A stretch of DNA of 64,000 bases from assembly GCF_900108185.1 (NCBI RefSeq), contig NZ_FNVA01000004.1, positions 434,001-498,000 on the forward strand, in the 5' to 3' direction. Positions 10,490-19,343 of the stretch are shown here, one piece after another; the stretch's first letter is position 1; every line of letters starts with the position of its first letter. Both the position numbers and the translations under genes were made by a program. Source of the DNA: Bryocella elongata (GTDB taxonomy: Bacteria; Acidobacteriota; Terriglobia; Terriglobales; Acidobacteriaceae). A model generated the notes under the pieces. The model was given only the letters and a program-made list of their open reading frames with translations, searched no databases and had not been told where the DNA came from.

Positions 10490-12880
10490 TCAGGCCGTAG
10501 GTTTGCGAATCGACCTGGGCCGCGCCGTGGTCTCGTTGGTGCTCTGTGTTGCGGATTGCGTGGAGGCCTGCGTCTGTGCAATGGCCAGCTGCATCAGCCA
10601 GTCCTGCGAACTGAATGCCGACCCGCCGCGTGGGGCACGCACGTAGCTGCCATCGGCCTTCAGGATGCGTGCCTTTACGTTGTCGCGCAGGTACGCTTCG
10701 AGGATCTCGTCACGCAGGCGGCGCTTGAGCTCAGGCTCAAGAACAGGGAAGACGACCTCGCAGCGCTCATACAGGTTGCGCGACATCCAGTCGGCGCTCC
10801 CTGCGTAGACCTCTTCCTCCCCGCCATTGGCAAACCAGAAGATGCGGCTGTGCTCCAGGAATCTTCCGATGATGGAACGCACCCGAATATGGTCGCTGAG
10901 CCCTGGGACACAGGCTCTGAGAGCACACATGCCACGCACGATGAGGTCGATCTCTACGCCCGCCTTTGAGGCGGCATAGAGAGCCTCGATCGTCTTGTTG
11001 TCGAGCAGAGCATTCATCTTCGCGATGATCCGCGCGGGCTTTCCTGCACGAGCGTGCCTGGCCTCGCGGTCGATCAGCGCGAGCACATCGTTGGCCAGCG
11101 TGATAGGAGAGACCAGCAGCGGCCGATAGCTCTTGCTGCCCGTGGCCCACTCCGCCGTGAGGTAACGGAAGACGTGCTGCACGGCGTCGGTGACTTCGGG
11201 ACGGCAGGTCAGCAGGCTGATGTCCGTGTAGAAGCGCGAGGTGACCGGGTTGTAGTTGCCGGTACCCAGATGCGCATAGCTGCGAATGACGTTGTCGGGA
11301 TCGCGCCGGACGACGAGTGAGAGCTTGCAGTGCGTCTTGAGGCCGAAGATTCCGTGGAAGACCTGCACCCCTGCATCTTCGAGCTCGCGCGCCCACCGGA
11401 TGTTGGAAGCTTCATCGAAGCGAGCCATCAGTTCAACGACGACGGTGACGTCCTTGGTTGCTCCCGCTTCCTTCAATGCGCGGAAGATCGCTGAGTCCGC
11501 GCTCGTCCTGTACAACGTCTGCTTGATCGCAATGACTCGCGGATCCAGCGTGCCGCCTTCGATGAAGCTTTCGACGGTGTTGTAGCTGTCGAAGGGATGA
11601 TGCAGCATGATGTCGCCCTGGCGAATGAGCGAGAAGATGTCCTTGCCTTCGGTGACCCGGATGCGGCGGCCGTGGAATTCGGGGAACTTCAGCTCCGGCT
11701 TCTGCACGGCACTATAGACAGCCATCAGGCGCGTGAAGTTGACGGGAGCGTCGATGTGGAAGACCTGCCAGGGATCGAGCTCGAAGTTGACGCGGAGGCG
11801 CTCGACGATCTCGTCGTTGGCGCTGGCCTCGATCTCGAGGCGCACGGCATCGCCCTTGCGGCGGTTGTGGAGCTCTTCACGAACGCTCTCAAGTACGCTG
11901 CGGCTCTCTTCCTCTTCGAGGTAGAGATTCGAGTTGCGTGTAACACGGAAGCTCGCACGGCTGACAATGCGATAGCCGCGGAACATGCCTTCAAGCTGTG
12001 CAGCGATGAGTTCATCGAGCAGCATGAAGTCGCGATGACCGTTGGTCGCCGGTAGAACCAGCAGTCCAGGCAGAGAACGGGGAATGGTGACGACGCCGAG
12101 CACATGCGGCGCCGGGCTACGGCCTTTACGCTTGTGCTGCAGCAGCAGAGCGAGCGTCATCGCCTTGTTGAGCACGCGGGGGAACGGGTGCGATGGGTCG
12201 ATGGTGACGGGGGTCAGCATCGGATCGATCTCGTCATGGAAGAAGCGCGTGGCAAAGCGGCGTTGCGAGTCAGTGGCCTGCTTCCAGCTCACGATGCGGA
12301 TGGAGGCTTCATCGAGCGCGGGAACGAGGACCTTGTTCCAGACGCGGCACTGCTCGTCATGAAAGCGATGCAGGATGTCGGCGAGCCGGACCAGCCTCTG
12401 TTGCGGCGTCAATCCATCTTCATCCGGCTTCTGCGGCAAGCCTTCGTCTTCTTCGATCTGCTGCAACTGGGCGGCAACGCGGATCTCGAGAAACTCATCG
12501 AGATTGCTTGCGGTGATCGCGAGGAACTTGATGCGCTCCAGCACCGGGTTCGCAGGGTCGCTTGCCTCCTCCAGCACGCGACGGTTGAAGAGCATCCAGC
12601 TCTCGTCGCGGTTGTAATAACGGCTTGCGTGCGGGACCGGCGCGTGGTGCGACTTCGCTGTGGCGACGGAGGCCGCGGCGGATTTTGCAGAGGCTGCCTT
12701 CGCGGCCACGTGCGTTGGAGCACGTCGCGCGCGCGTGGCAGGAGCGGCCGCTGATGTGCGCCTGGTCGCGGCCTTCTTCGCGGCGCTTGAAATCCTGACA
12801 CCGCGAACTGCGGGTTGGGTTGCAGGTGTCTTGCCGGTGGCCGACTTCTTCGCGGCAGTTGCTTTCTCGTCCGTTGCCAT
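10490..12880 (-). CDS. ppk1: Polyphosphate kinase 1
   Basis: 796 residues. PPK1 reversibly transfers the terminal phosphate of ATP to polyphosphate. Domain order is normal: N-terminal helical domain starting at YYNRDESWMLFNRR (~residue 88), head domain, then two catalytic PLD-like domains. The autophosphorylated histidine is the one in YAHLGTGNYN (residue 537), and the second catalytic segment SRIFWFANGGEEEVYAGSAD is intact. The first ~86 residues are an unusual Ala/Lys/Arg/Thr-rich tail (AAKK, TRRTS, RARRAP patterns) not part of the enzyme fold, making the protein about 80-100 residues longer than usual. The tail resembles histone-H1-like low-complexity basic tails; nucleic-acid or polyphosphate binding is a guess. 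Confidence 0.95.
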   Translation of the reverse strand: MATDEKATAAKKSATGKTPATQPAVRGVRISSAAKKAATRRTSAAAPATRARRAPTHVAAKAASAKSAAASVATAKSHHAPVPHASRYYNRDESWMLFNRRVLEEASDPANPVLERIKFLAITASNLDEFLEIRVAAQLQQIEEDEGLPQKPDEDGLTPQQRLVRLADILHRFHDEQCRVWNKVLVPALDEASIRIVSWKQATDSQRRFATRFFHDEIDPMLTPVTIDPSHPFPRVLNKAMTLALLLQHKRKGRSPAPHVLGVVTIPRSLPGLLVLPATNGHRDFMLLDELIAAQLEGMFRGYRIVSRASFRVTRNSNLYLEEEESRSVLESVREELHNRRKGDAVRLEIEASANDEIVERLRVNFELDPWQVFHIDAPVNFTRLMAVYSAVQKPELKFPEFHGRRIRVTEGKDIFSLIRQGDIMLHHPFDSYNTVESFIEGGTLDPRVIAIKQTLYRTSADSAIFRALKEAGATKDVTVVVELMARFDEASNIRWARELEDAGVQVFHGIFGLKTHCKLSLVVRRDPDNVIRSYAHLGTGNYNPVTSRFYTDISLLTCRPEVTDAVQHVFRYLTAEWATGSKSYRPLLVSPITLANDVLALIDREARHARAGKPARIIAKMNALLDNKTIEALYAASKAGVEIDLIVRGMCALRACVPGLSDHIRVRSIIGRFLEHSRIFWFANGGEEEVYAGSADWMSRNLYERCEVVFPVLEPELKRRLRDEILEAYLRDNVKARILKADGSYVRAPRGGSAFSSQDWLMQLAIAQTQASTQSATQSTNETTARPRSIRKPTA

Positions 12881-13001
12881 GGATTACGAGAGTAAACGAG
12901 TCCGGCATCCGGGACATGAACATAAGGTCAAGCGTCGGGCCGGAAGTCCGAGCTGGCAGGCAGGTTATCGCTCGGACTCAGCAACAACCTGCCGGGCCGT
13001 C

Positions 13002-13244
13002 CTAGTTTGTTCCTGGCCGATACTTCGTGGTGTAGAAGGCGCCGAAGGTAAGCAGGAGTAGCCCCCACCAGAAGGTGGGGTGCAGGTGGATGAGCCATGG
13101 AAGAAGCAGTTCGTTGGCTGGCGGGTGGTGGGTGAGCCACTGCCAGGCGCCATAGGGCGTCAGCACGAGGCCGTAGAGCAGGGTGATCATACCGACGAAG
13201 AACCAGATGGATAAGGACTCGCCGCGTCCGGTGCCTTCTGCCAT
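13002..13244 (-). CDS. Small two-helix membrane protein downstream of the symporter
   Basis: 80 residues with two hydrophobic segments (about residues 13-34 and 53-70), a hydrophilic N-terminus and the sequence HPTFWWGLLLL in the second helix. No known family is recognised. It lies 100 bases downstream of the symporter gene on the same strand, so it may be part of the same transcript and act as an accessory subunit, but a large hairpin separates the two. GAGG-type ribosome site is present before the ATG. Confidence 0.65.
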   Translation of the reverse strand: MAEGTGRGESLSIWFFVGMITLLYGLVLTPYGAWQWLTHHPPANELLLPWLIHLHPTFWWGLLLLTFGAFYTTKYRPGTN

Positions 13245-13267
13245 GTTCGAACCTCCGGGGTGGGGGA

Positions 13268-13348
13268 AGTGAGTAGAGATCAGTGAGTAGTGAGTAGAGA
13301 GCGAGCAGGGGCTGTGGTCTACTCTCTGCTCACTGTCCTCTACTCACT
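13268..13348. repeat. Long imperfect inverted repeat between symporter and small membrane gene
   Basis: Arms built from repeated GTGAGTAG units on the left and CTACTCAC units on the right form an ~80-base imperfect hairpin directly after the symporter stop codon. It may be an mRNA-stabilising or processing element, or a weak terminator; there is no long U-run. Confidence 0.6.
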
Positions 13349-15092
13349 AGAAGAAGAGGATGTTGAGTCCCACGAAGACTGCGGCGACCACACCGGCCCA
13401 GAAGATCGGCTTCTGCAGCAGTCCCACCGAGCCGTCGTGCGGAATGATGGTCGCGCCATAGACCAGGCCGTTGAGCTCGGCGTCGGTCTTGGGTGTGGTC
13501 ATGTAGCTTACGATGACGGTGACCGCAACGCAGATCAGCCAGCTCCACAGCGCGCGGAACATGTTCTCCGCCATCGGTTGTGCATCGGCCGATAAGGCCA
13601 CCACAGACAGGGCATGAGCCTTGTGGGCTGCCGTGCCGGTGCTGGTGTAGAGGAACATGCCGATCGACGAAAGTGTGCCTGCGAGGAGGCCGTAGAAACC
13701 ACCCCACTTTGTGGCTCGCTTCCACAGCATGCCCAGGATCACCGTGCCGAACAGCGGTGCGATGAAGAAGCTGAACAGCGCCTGCACGTAGTCCATGATC
13801 GATGCTGCGTTCATTACCAGGTACGCGGTGCCGATGGAGATCAGCATGCCGACCACCGTCGACACGCGGCCCATCAGCACATAGTGCTTGTCGTTGGCCT
13901 TCTTGTTCAGGTAGGCGCCGTAGATGTCGTAGGTCCACACCGTCGAGAACGCGCTCACGTTGCCGGCCATGCCGCTCATAAAACCAGCCACCAGAGCCGT
14001 GATACCCAGGCCCAGCAGCCCGGGACCGCAGTAGCGGATCAGCATCAGCGGAAGCACCTGGTCATAGCTGTGCAGCAGAGGGTTGCCCTTCGCCACCTCA
14101 GCAGGCACAAGGTGGAACATCGGATGGCCGTTCTGCATCAGGCCCAGACAGATGAGTCCGGGAAGAATGACGATCAGCGGAACCGCCATCTTGAAGGCCG
14201 CACCGATGACCGGTGCAAGCTTGGCCGAGCGAAGGTTGTTGGCCGACAGCACTCGCTGGACCACGAGGAAATCGGTGGTCCAGTAACCAAAGCTGATGAT
14301 CGCGCCCAGCCCGAAGACGATGCCCACCCAGTTGATGCCCATCGGGTTGTCTTTGAAGTGACCGAGGGTGGACCACATGTGGGTGTAGCTGCTGTTGCCC
14401 ACGTTGACCGCGATGTTGGCCTTGAGCTTGTCCCAGCCGCCGGCTTCAATCAGGCCAAGAATCGGGATCAGCGCCGCTCCTGCCCAGATGAGGATGAACT
14501 GCAGTACCTCGTTGATGATGGCCGAGCGCAATCCGCCCAGCATCACGTAGAGCGCAACCGTCGCGGCTCCCACCCAGATCGAAAACGTCATGTTCCAGCC
14601 GAGAACCGTCTGCATTACGACGGCCATGGCATACATGTTCACGCCGCTCATCAGGATGGTCATCAACCCGAAGCTGACTGCTGCCAGTCCGCGCGCGCCT
14701 TCACCAAAACGAAGCTGCAGATATCCCGGTACGGAGTGCGTCTTCGAGATGTAGTAGAAGGGCATCATCACGATGCCCAGAAACAGCATCGCCGGAATCG
14801 CTCCAATCCAGTACCAGTGCATCGCCAGAATGCCGTACTGATACGCGGATCCCGCCCAGCCCATCAGCTCCAGCGAACCCAGGTTCGCCGAGACGAAGCT
14901 CAATCCCGCAATCCACGCCGACATCTCGCGACCAGCAAGGAAAAACTCCTCGCTCGTGTTCGTCGTGCCCTTTACATAGAAGCCAATGAACACCACTACC
15001 GCGAAATACAAGACCAAAATCAAGATGTCGATCCCGGATAAACTCGTCAACTGTCCGGTCGAAACCACGGCGAGGGCCGCGAGAGGGTGCAT
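13347..15092 (-). CDS. Sodium:solute symporter (SSS family, SGLT-like)
   Basis: 581 residues with about 13-14 hydrophobic segments. Family features include the first helices with DILILVLYFAVVVFIGFYVKG, the FFLAGREMSAWIAGLSF segment and GWAGSAYQYG typical of SSS sugar/solute:Na+ symporters. The substrate is probably a sugar or sugar acid but is not proven by sequence. The ATG at 15092 was chosen because AGGCGG precedes it; a longer form starting at 15185 lacks a ribosome site and adds non-membrane residues. A 12-bp palindrome sits just upstream of the start and may be a LacI-type operator. Confidence 0.88.
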   Translation of the reverse strand: MHPLAALAVVSTGQLTSLSGIDILILVLYFAVVVFIGFYVKGTTNTSEEFFLAGREMSAWIAGLSFVSANLGSLELMGWAGSAYQYGILAMHWYWIGAIPAMLFLGIVMMPFYYISKTHSVPGYLQLRFGEGARGLAAVSFGLMTILMSGVNMYAMAVVMQTVLGWNMTFSIWVGAATVALYVMLGGLRSAIINEVLQFILIWAGAALIPILGLIEAGGWDKLKANIAVNVGNSSYTHMWSTLGHFKDNPMGINWVGIVFGLGAIISFGYWTTDFLVVQRVLSANNLRSAKLAPVIGAAFKMAVPLIVILPGLICLGLMQNGHPMFHLVPAEVAKGNPLLHSYDQVLPLMLIRYCGPGLLGLGITALVAGFMSGMAGNVSAFSTVWTYDIYGAYLNKKANDKHYVLMGRVSTVVGMLISIGTAYLVMNAASIMDYVQALFSFFIAPLFGTVILGMLWKRATKWGGFYGLLAGTLSSIGMFLYTSTGTAAHKAHALSVVALSADAQPMAENMFRALWSWLICVAVTVIVSYMTTPKTDAELNGLVYGATIIPHDGSVGLLQKPIFWAGVVAAVFVGLNILFF

Positions 15093-15103
15093 GGAACCGC
15101 CTT

Positions 15104-15117
15104 TGTAATCGATTACT
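15104..15117 (-). promoter_or_regulatory. Probable LacI-type operator before the symporter gene
   Basis: Perfect palindrome GTAATCGATTAC (15105-15116) with a central CG, the layout of LacI/GalR-family operators. It is 13 bases upstream of the symporter start codon, where a bound repressor would block transcription or its early elongation. No LacI-family gene is adjacent, so the regulator is unknown. Confidence 0.45.
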
Positions 15118-15274
15118 GGAGAGCGCACTTGATTTGAAAGAAAAACTTGGGCCCCAGCATACAGCATCAGCGGCGCGAGATGCATCGAATAGCGATAAGG
15201 CTGGATTCTAGCTCTTGTTTGCGACTCAATGTTTGGGGCCGCTGGGCAGGGACCAGCTTGCTTAAGGAGATCTC

Positions 15275-15637
15275 ATGCGCACGTTTCATAAGACCTTGTC
15301 GGTTCTCGCTGCCGCAGTACTCGCGGTAGCCCTTCCCCTTGGCGCCCAGACAGCTGGCCAGGACATCAAGAATGCCGGCCACGATACCGCTGATGCCAGC
15401 AAGCAGGTGGCGCACAAGACCGCTCACGGAACCAAGAAGGTCTATCACAAGACCAAGCACGCGACGAAGGTTGCAGCCCACAAGACGGGTGAAGGCGTGG
15501 ACACCGCAGCGCACGATACCAAGTACGGTACCGAAGTGGCAGCGAAGAAGACCGCAACCGGAACCCGCAACGTTGGTCGCCGCATCGAAGGCAAGCCGAC
15601 CGTTCCGAACCATCCGGAAGACACGACCCCTCACTAG
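15275..15637 (+). CDS. Small secreted Lys/His/Thr/Ala-rich repeat protein
   Basis: 120 residues with a clear signal peptide (MRTFHKTLSVLAAAVLAVALPLGAQ). The mature part is low-complexity, built from short related units such as HKTAHGTKK, HKTKHATK, HKTGEGVD and KKTATGTR, and is strongly basic with many histidines. It resembles amphipathic LEA/histone-tail-like proteins rather than an enzyme. A role in stress protection, metal or polyanion binding in the periplasm is only a guess. AAGGAG lies seven to eight bases before the ATG, and a strong terminator follows the stop codon. Confidence 0.75.
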   Translation: MRTFHKTLSVLAAAVLAVALPLGAQTAGQDIKNAGHDTADASKQVAHKTAHGTKKVYHKTKHATKVAAHKTGEGVDTAAHDTKYGTEVAAKKTATGTRNVGRRIEGKPTVPNHPEDTTPH

Positions 15638-15652
15638 ACCGCGGGGAGCATA

Positions 15653-15698
15653 CGTAACGCAGCAAGGGCACCCTCGAGGGTGCCCTTGTTGCGTTACG
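15653..15698. terminator. Bidirectional terminator, 46-base palindrome
   Basis: Two 22-bp arms differing at one position around a central CTCGAG, lying between the convergent small secreted protein gene and ctaA. The inner stem AAGGGCACCC is GC-rich and the flanks are symmetrical, so it can end transcripts from both sides. Confidence 0.8.
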
Positions 15699-15712
15699 GA
15701 ACCAGAGGCCGA

Positions 15713-16666
15713 TCAGGTCGTGTGGATCGCGAACTGCAGCGCTGGCGCGGGCCTGCGGATCAGGAGGTGCGAACACGCGACGATGAGGGCGGCCCATACG
15801 GCATCGGCCACAGCGAGATGCGCGACCTGCAGCCAGAGCGGAGCGAGCAGGACCACATCCATCGCGCCAAGCACAAGCTGGAGCGCCATGAGGGCGGCGA
15901 ACCAGCGCGCCGGTGTGGTCCGGAGGCGAACCATGAACCAGAGCGCACATACAAACGCGATGACCGCGGCGGTGGGATGAATCCAGCGCATGCGAATCAG
16001 CAGTGGAGCCGTTGGCGAGAGGTCTGCCCGAAGTCCCTCGACGAATGAGGTCGAGGGAAAGAGCGTGTCGGCGAGGGCAGCGACGGAGCCAGCCGCTCCG
16101 GTGAGGATCGACGCGAGCACCGCGACCCAGGCGACGGTCCGCGTCTCCGGAGGTAGAGGCGTTCCATCCTCTTCGCGGTCGGCTGACCACCACCATGTGA
16201 GCGTAAGAGCTGCGAGCAGCAGCATCGTGTTCGTGAAGTGGATGCCCTGAACGAACACCCGCGCGTTCGAGGTGTTGTGCTCCACATATTGACCGAGGAC
16301 CAGCACCGCCCCAAGCAGAGCTTCCACGAGCAGCAAAACGAGCGTCCAACCCATGGCGCGGCGCGCGGGATGGCCCTTGGGTCGAGAGAAGAACGTCCAC
16401 AGCGCAAGAGTGATGACGAGCGTCGACAGGATCCCCGTCAGAGACCGGTGAGCAAACTCGATGATGGTCGCGACGCGGGGATGGTGCGGGATGATTTGCC
16501 CGTTGCAGAGCGGCCAGTGCTGACCGCAACCGGCGCCGGATCCCGTCGCCCGCACGACGGCGCCTTCGAGGATGACGACGACCATGAATCCCAGGACGAG
16601 CGCCGCATACTTCGACAGCCAGCGGCCCTCGCGCAGCCAGCTGATCGCGTTGCGGGATAGCCTCAT
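15713..16666 (-). CDS. ctaA: Heme A synthase (COX15/CtaA family)
   Basis: 317 residues with eight hydrophobic segments. It oxidises heme O to heme A for cytochrome oxidase in the cytoplasmic membrane. Motifs are VVRATGSGAGCGQHWPLC near residues 37-54, with the cysteine pair of the first extracytoplasmic loop, and conserved heme-ligand histidines in EFAHRSLTG, GIHFTN, RWIHPTA and VAHLAVAD. No ctaB or oxidase genes are next to it. It is convergent with the upstream small secreted gene. Confidence 0.92.
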   Translation of the reverse strand: MRLSRNAISWLREGRWLSKYAALVLGFMVVVILEGAVVRATGSGAGCGQHWPLCNGQIIPHHPRVATIIEFAHRSLTGILSTLVITLALWTFFSRPKGHPARRAMGWTLVLLLVEALLGAVLVLGQYVEHNTSNARVFVQGIHFTNTMLLLAALTLTWWWSADREEDGTPLPPETRTVAWVAVLASILTGAAGSVAALADTLFPSTSFVEGLRADLSPTAPLLIRMRWIHPTAAVIAFVCALWFMVRLRTTPARWFAALMALQLVLGAMDVVLLAPLWLQVAHLAVADAVWAALIVACSHLLIRRPAPALQFAIHTT

Positions 16667-16711
16667 ACGCAGATTCTATGCCTTGCCACGATGCCGGCCG
16701 AGGTAGTCCGG

Positions 16712-17554
16712 TCAGTTACCGGCCAGTTGCCGCGCACGTTCCGTGGCCCGCTTTACGGCCTTGATGAGGGTCACGCGGACACCACCTTCTTCGAGCTCGA
16801 GGATGCCGTCGACGGTGCAGCCTGCGGGGGTGGTGACCTCGTCTTTGAGCAGCGCAGGATGCGACCCGGTCTCAAGCACCATCTTTGCGGCGCCGTAGGC
16901 GGTCTGCGCAGCGAGCTGTGTGGCGATATCGCGTGGCAGGCCCACGTTGACACCGGCCTCGGCGAGGGCCTCGAGGATGATGTAGATAAACGCAGGACCT
17001 GAGCCGGAGAGACCAGTGACCGCGTCCATGTGCTTTTCGTCGACGACCACCGCGCGGCCGACGGTGGCGAAGATGCGCTGAGCGAGGTCGAGCTGCTCGA
17101 GCGTGGCATTGCGGCCGCGGCACAGCGCGGTCATTCCAGCCCCAACGGCGGAGGGTGTATTGGGCATGGCCCGGATCACGGAAAGAGATGCAGGGAGCGC
17201 AGCTTCCTCGATGGCGCGGGTGCCGACGCTGGCGGCGAAGCTGATGAGGAGCTTCTTGTCGGAGAGGACAGGTGAGATCTCGCGGACGAGGTCGGCGACC
17301 TGCGCTGGCTTAACGCCAATGAGGATCACATCGGCTTCGCGCGCCGCTTCGAGATTATTCGTGGTCGCACGAATACCCAGGCGCGAGGCGAGGGCCGTGG
17401 CACGGGCTTCGTGGGCGACGGTCGCCGTGACCTGATCGGAGTTGAAGAGGCCACTCCGGAGGAAGGCCTCCAGGAGGATGCCGCCCATCTTGCCGGTACC
17501 GAGAATCGCTACGCGTAGTCCTGTATTCGCTGCCTGCTGACTGCTTGCACTCAT
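16712..17554 (-). CDS. proC: Pyrroline-5-carboxylate reductase
   Basis: 280 residues. It makes the last step of proline synthesis, reducing pyrroline-5-carboxylate with NAD(P)H. The N-terminal Rossmann motif AILGTGKMGG (residues ~16-25) and the C-terminal signature region LPRDIATQLAAQTAYGAAKM followed by HPALLKDEVTTPAGCT are intact. It stands alone between ctaA and a regulator gene on the same strand, with no proA or proB nearby. Length fits the family. Confidence 0.95.
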   Translation of the reverse strand: MSASSQQAANTGLRVAILGTGKMGGILLEAFLRSGLFNSDQVTATVAHEARATALASRLGIRATTNNLEAAREADVILIGVKPAQVADLVREISPVLSDKKLLISFAASVGTRAIEEAALPASLSVIRAMPNTPSAVGAGMTALCRGRNATLEQLDLAQRIFATVGRAVVVDEKHMDAVTGLSGSGPAFIYIILEALAEAGVNVGLPRDIATQLAAQTAYGAAKMVLETGSHPALLKDEVTTPAGCTVDGILELEEGGVRVTLIKAVKRATERARQLAGN

Positions 17555-17634
17555 GCCTGCAAGGCTATCAAAGGACAGGAGTGGTACGAGACCTGAGACG
17601 GGATCTCGTCACCGCTGTTCTTTGTCGTTCCTTG

Positions 17635-18585
17635 TTATCCCGCGAGAGGGAGCTTGAAGTCCCCGTTTCCTGCGGCCTGTGCGGCATCGAGCATGCGATA
17701 CAGCGTGGACCGGCTGATGCCGAGGATCTCGGCTGCCCGAAGCTTGTTGCCGTTGCAGCCGAAGAGCACGGACCGGATGTGCTCCTGGATCACGGTCTCG
17801 AGTTTGACCATTCGTGGCTCATTGACGGTCCGCGCGGTCGACTCTTCGGTCTGTTCCACGGCGGATTCCAGGTCGGAGCCAGTCAGCGGGTCGCCCTGTG
17901 AGCGGCGGATTAGCGCTTCCAGCACGCTGGTCATCTGCTCGAGGTTGCCGGGCCAGGAGAAGTGCGACGCTGCGGAGAGGAACTCGGCAGTCAGCGGGGG
18001 CGCGGTCTTTCCGAGTGCCTGCGCCCGGCGTTGCAGCACATGGCTGACTAGGAGCGGGATATCCTCAGCCCGCTCACGCAGAGCCGGCAGAGCGATGCGC
18101 AGCGCTGCCAGGGAGCTCGCGAGCTCGGACGAGAAGATGCCGGTGCTTACCGCGGGACGCAGCCCGTGACGAGCAAAGGCCACGACGCGAACGGACTGCG
18201 GCCCGCGATGCCGCAACAGCCGCAGCAGGCTGCTTTGCGCGCTTCGCGAGAGACTCTCGATGTCAGAGAGGAAGAGAGTTCCCTCAGGAGGCGGAGCGGC
18301 AAAGGACTTCTGGCTCAGGTACTGCTCGCTGTCCTGCGAACTCAGGGTAAGGAACGGACGCCAGGTAGCTGGCGACAGGTCGTGCAGTGCCCGGGCTACG
18401 GCCTCGGCTCCCGTGCCACGCTCGCCGGTAAGGAGCGCGGTACGGAAATGAGGAGCTACCCTGCGGATCTGGGCCCAAAGGTGCGCCGCGCCAGCGCTGG
18501 GACCTACCAGCAGTTGGAGCGCGTCAGAGGCGGAGTGCCCAATGGGGGTAGGGGAAACCGCGGGTTGGAAGTTCGCCGTCGACAT
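17635..18585 (-). CDS. Degenerate NtrC-type AAA+/Fis regulator
   Basis: 316 residues arranged as a sigma-54-activator AAA+ domain plus C-terminal Fis-type helix-turn-helix (KLRAAEILGISRSTLYRML, ~residues 279-297). The AAA+ part is altered: the Walker A motif reads GERGTGAE (residues 54-61) with alanine where the ATP-binding lysine should be, the Walker B region reads LFLSDIE, and only ~42 residues separate the two, so the sigma-54-contacting GAFTGA loop is absent. ATP-driven sigma-54 activation is therefore unlikely; the protein more probably works as a DNA-binding repressor or scaffold. FSWPGNLEQM corresponds to the conserved WPGNVREL segment. Confidence 0.82.
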   Translation of the reverse strand: MSTANFQPAVSPTPIGHSASDALQLLVGPSAGAAHLWAQIRRVAPHFRTALLTGERGTGAEAVARALHDLSPATWRPFLTLSSQDSEQYLSQKSFAAPPPEGTLFLSDIESLSRSAQSSLLRLLRHRGPQSVRVVAFARHGLRPAVSTGIFSSELASSLAALRIALPALRERAEDIPLLVSHVLQRRAQALGKTAPPLTAEFLSAASHFSWPGNLEQMTSVLEALIRRSQGDPLTGSDLESAVEQTEESTARTVNEPRMVKLETVIQEHIRSVLFGCNGNKLRAAEILGISRSTLYRMLDAAQAAGNGDFKLPLAG

Positions 18586-18650
18586 ACAGCAGGTCTATCG
18601 GCAGGGGGGACGGGGTGTTTCATCTTTGATATATATGCGCGCAGACGCAG

Positions 18651-18698
18651 AAAACACCACATAGACCCATTATCGAACTGGGTCGTATGTGGTGTTTT
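18651..18698. terminator. Terminator hairpin between regulator and bacilliredoxin genes
   Basis: Outer arms of 12 bp (18651-18662 and 18687-18698) plus an inner 6-bp stem (18664-18669 with 18679-18684). The ends are AAAA/TTTT on the two strands, so it can terminate minus-strand transcripts of the bacilliredoxin gene. Confidence 0.8.
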
Positions 18699-18722
18699 CT
18701 TTTCAGTCAGTTGCAGGGCTGT

Positions 18723-19148
18723 TTATGCGACAGAAGTAGTGCAATACGCGTCGAAAGCGCGCGCCAGCTCCTGGGCGATGGCCGGAGCCGTGGAGCTTTC
18801 GATCGCCGACCGCTGCATGAGATAGATCAACTGGCCGTCGCGCATGAGGGCGATCGCCGGGGATGTGGGGGGCTGGCCTGCAAAATAGCCACGCGCGCGC
18901 TCGGTCGCCTCGCGATCCTGACCGGCGAAGACGGTGACCATGTGATCAGGCTTGGTACCGTTCTGCAGGGCCATCCGGACGCCGGGGCGCATCTTGCCGG
19001 CGGCGCAGCCGCAGATCGAGTTGACGACCACCATGGTCGTGCCGGGCTGGGCGATAGCGGCGTCCACATCCGCAGCGGTGCGGGCCTCCTGAATGCCTGC
19101 CTTGGTCAGCTCTTCGCGCATGGGGATCAGCATGATCTCTGGGTACAT
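18723..19148 (-). CDS. BrxA/BrxB family bacilliredoxin
   Basis: 141 residues of the YphP/YqiW family. In Firmicutes these thioredoxin-fold proteins remove bacillithiol from oxidised proteins. The CGC active site is in VVNSICGCAAG (cysteines 46 and 48). The start MYPEIML at 19148 is typical of the family and is preceded by GGAGGAACG; a longer frame upstream lacks family similarity. A terminator hairpin lies just downstream. Whether this organism makes bacillithiol cannot be told from the window, though Acidobacteria are known to carry such proteins. Confidence 0.9.
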   Translation of the reverse strand: MYPEIMLIPMREELTKAGIQEARTAADVDAAIAQPGTTMVVVNSICGCAAGKMRPGVRMALQNGTKPDHMVTVFAGQDREATERARGYFAGQPPTSPAIALMRDGQLIYLMQRSAIESSTAPAIAQELARAFDAYCTTSVA

Positions 19149-19343
19149 CGTTCCTCCGGTGGGGCAAAAATCTTTCGAGGACGTGTCCTCGGTGCCGATT
19201 TGATTGTAAATGGGAGGGGAAGGATGCGGGGCGCGAGGCGAGGTGAAGGGAAGGATTCCGTTCCGGTTCGGTGTTCTGGCTTTGGGCCACGGGTTTGCTT
19301 TGCGCGCGTCTTGCACTTCGGCGTTCCTGCTACCCTCGAACGC

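Noticed and set aside
18687-19343. N-terminal extension of murB by 219 codons
   Set aside because: Overlaps the bacilliredoxin gene on the opposite strand and has no MurB similarity; GTG at 19344 fits the family start.
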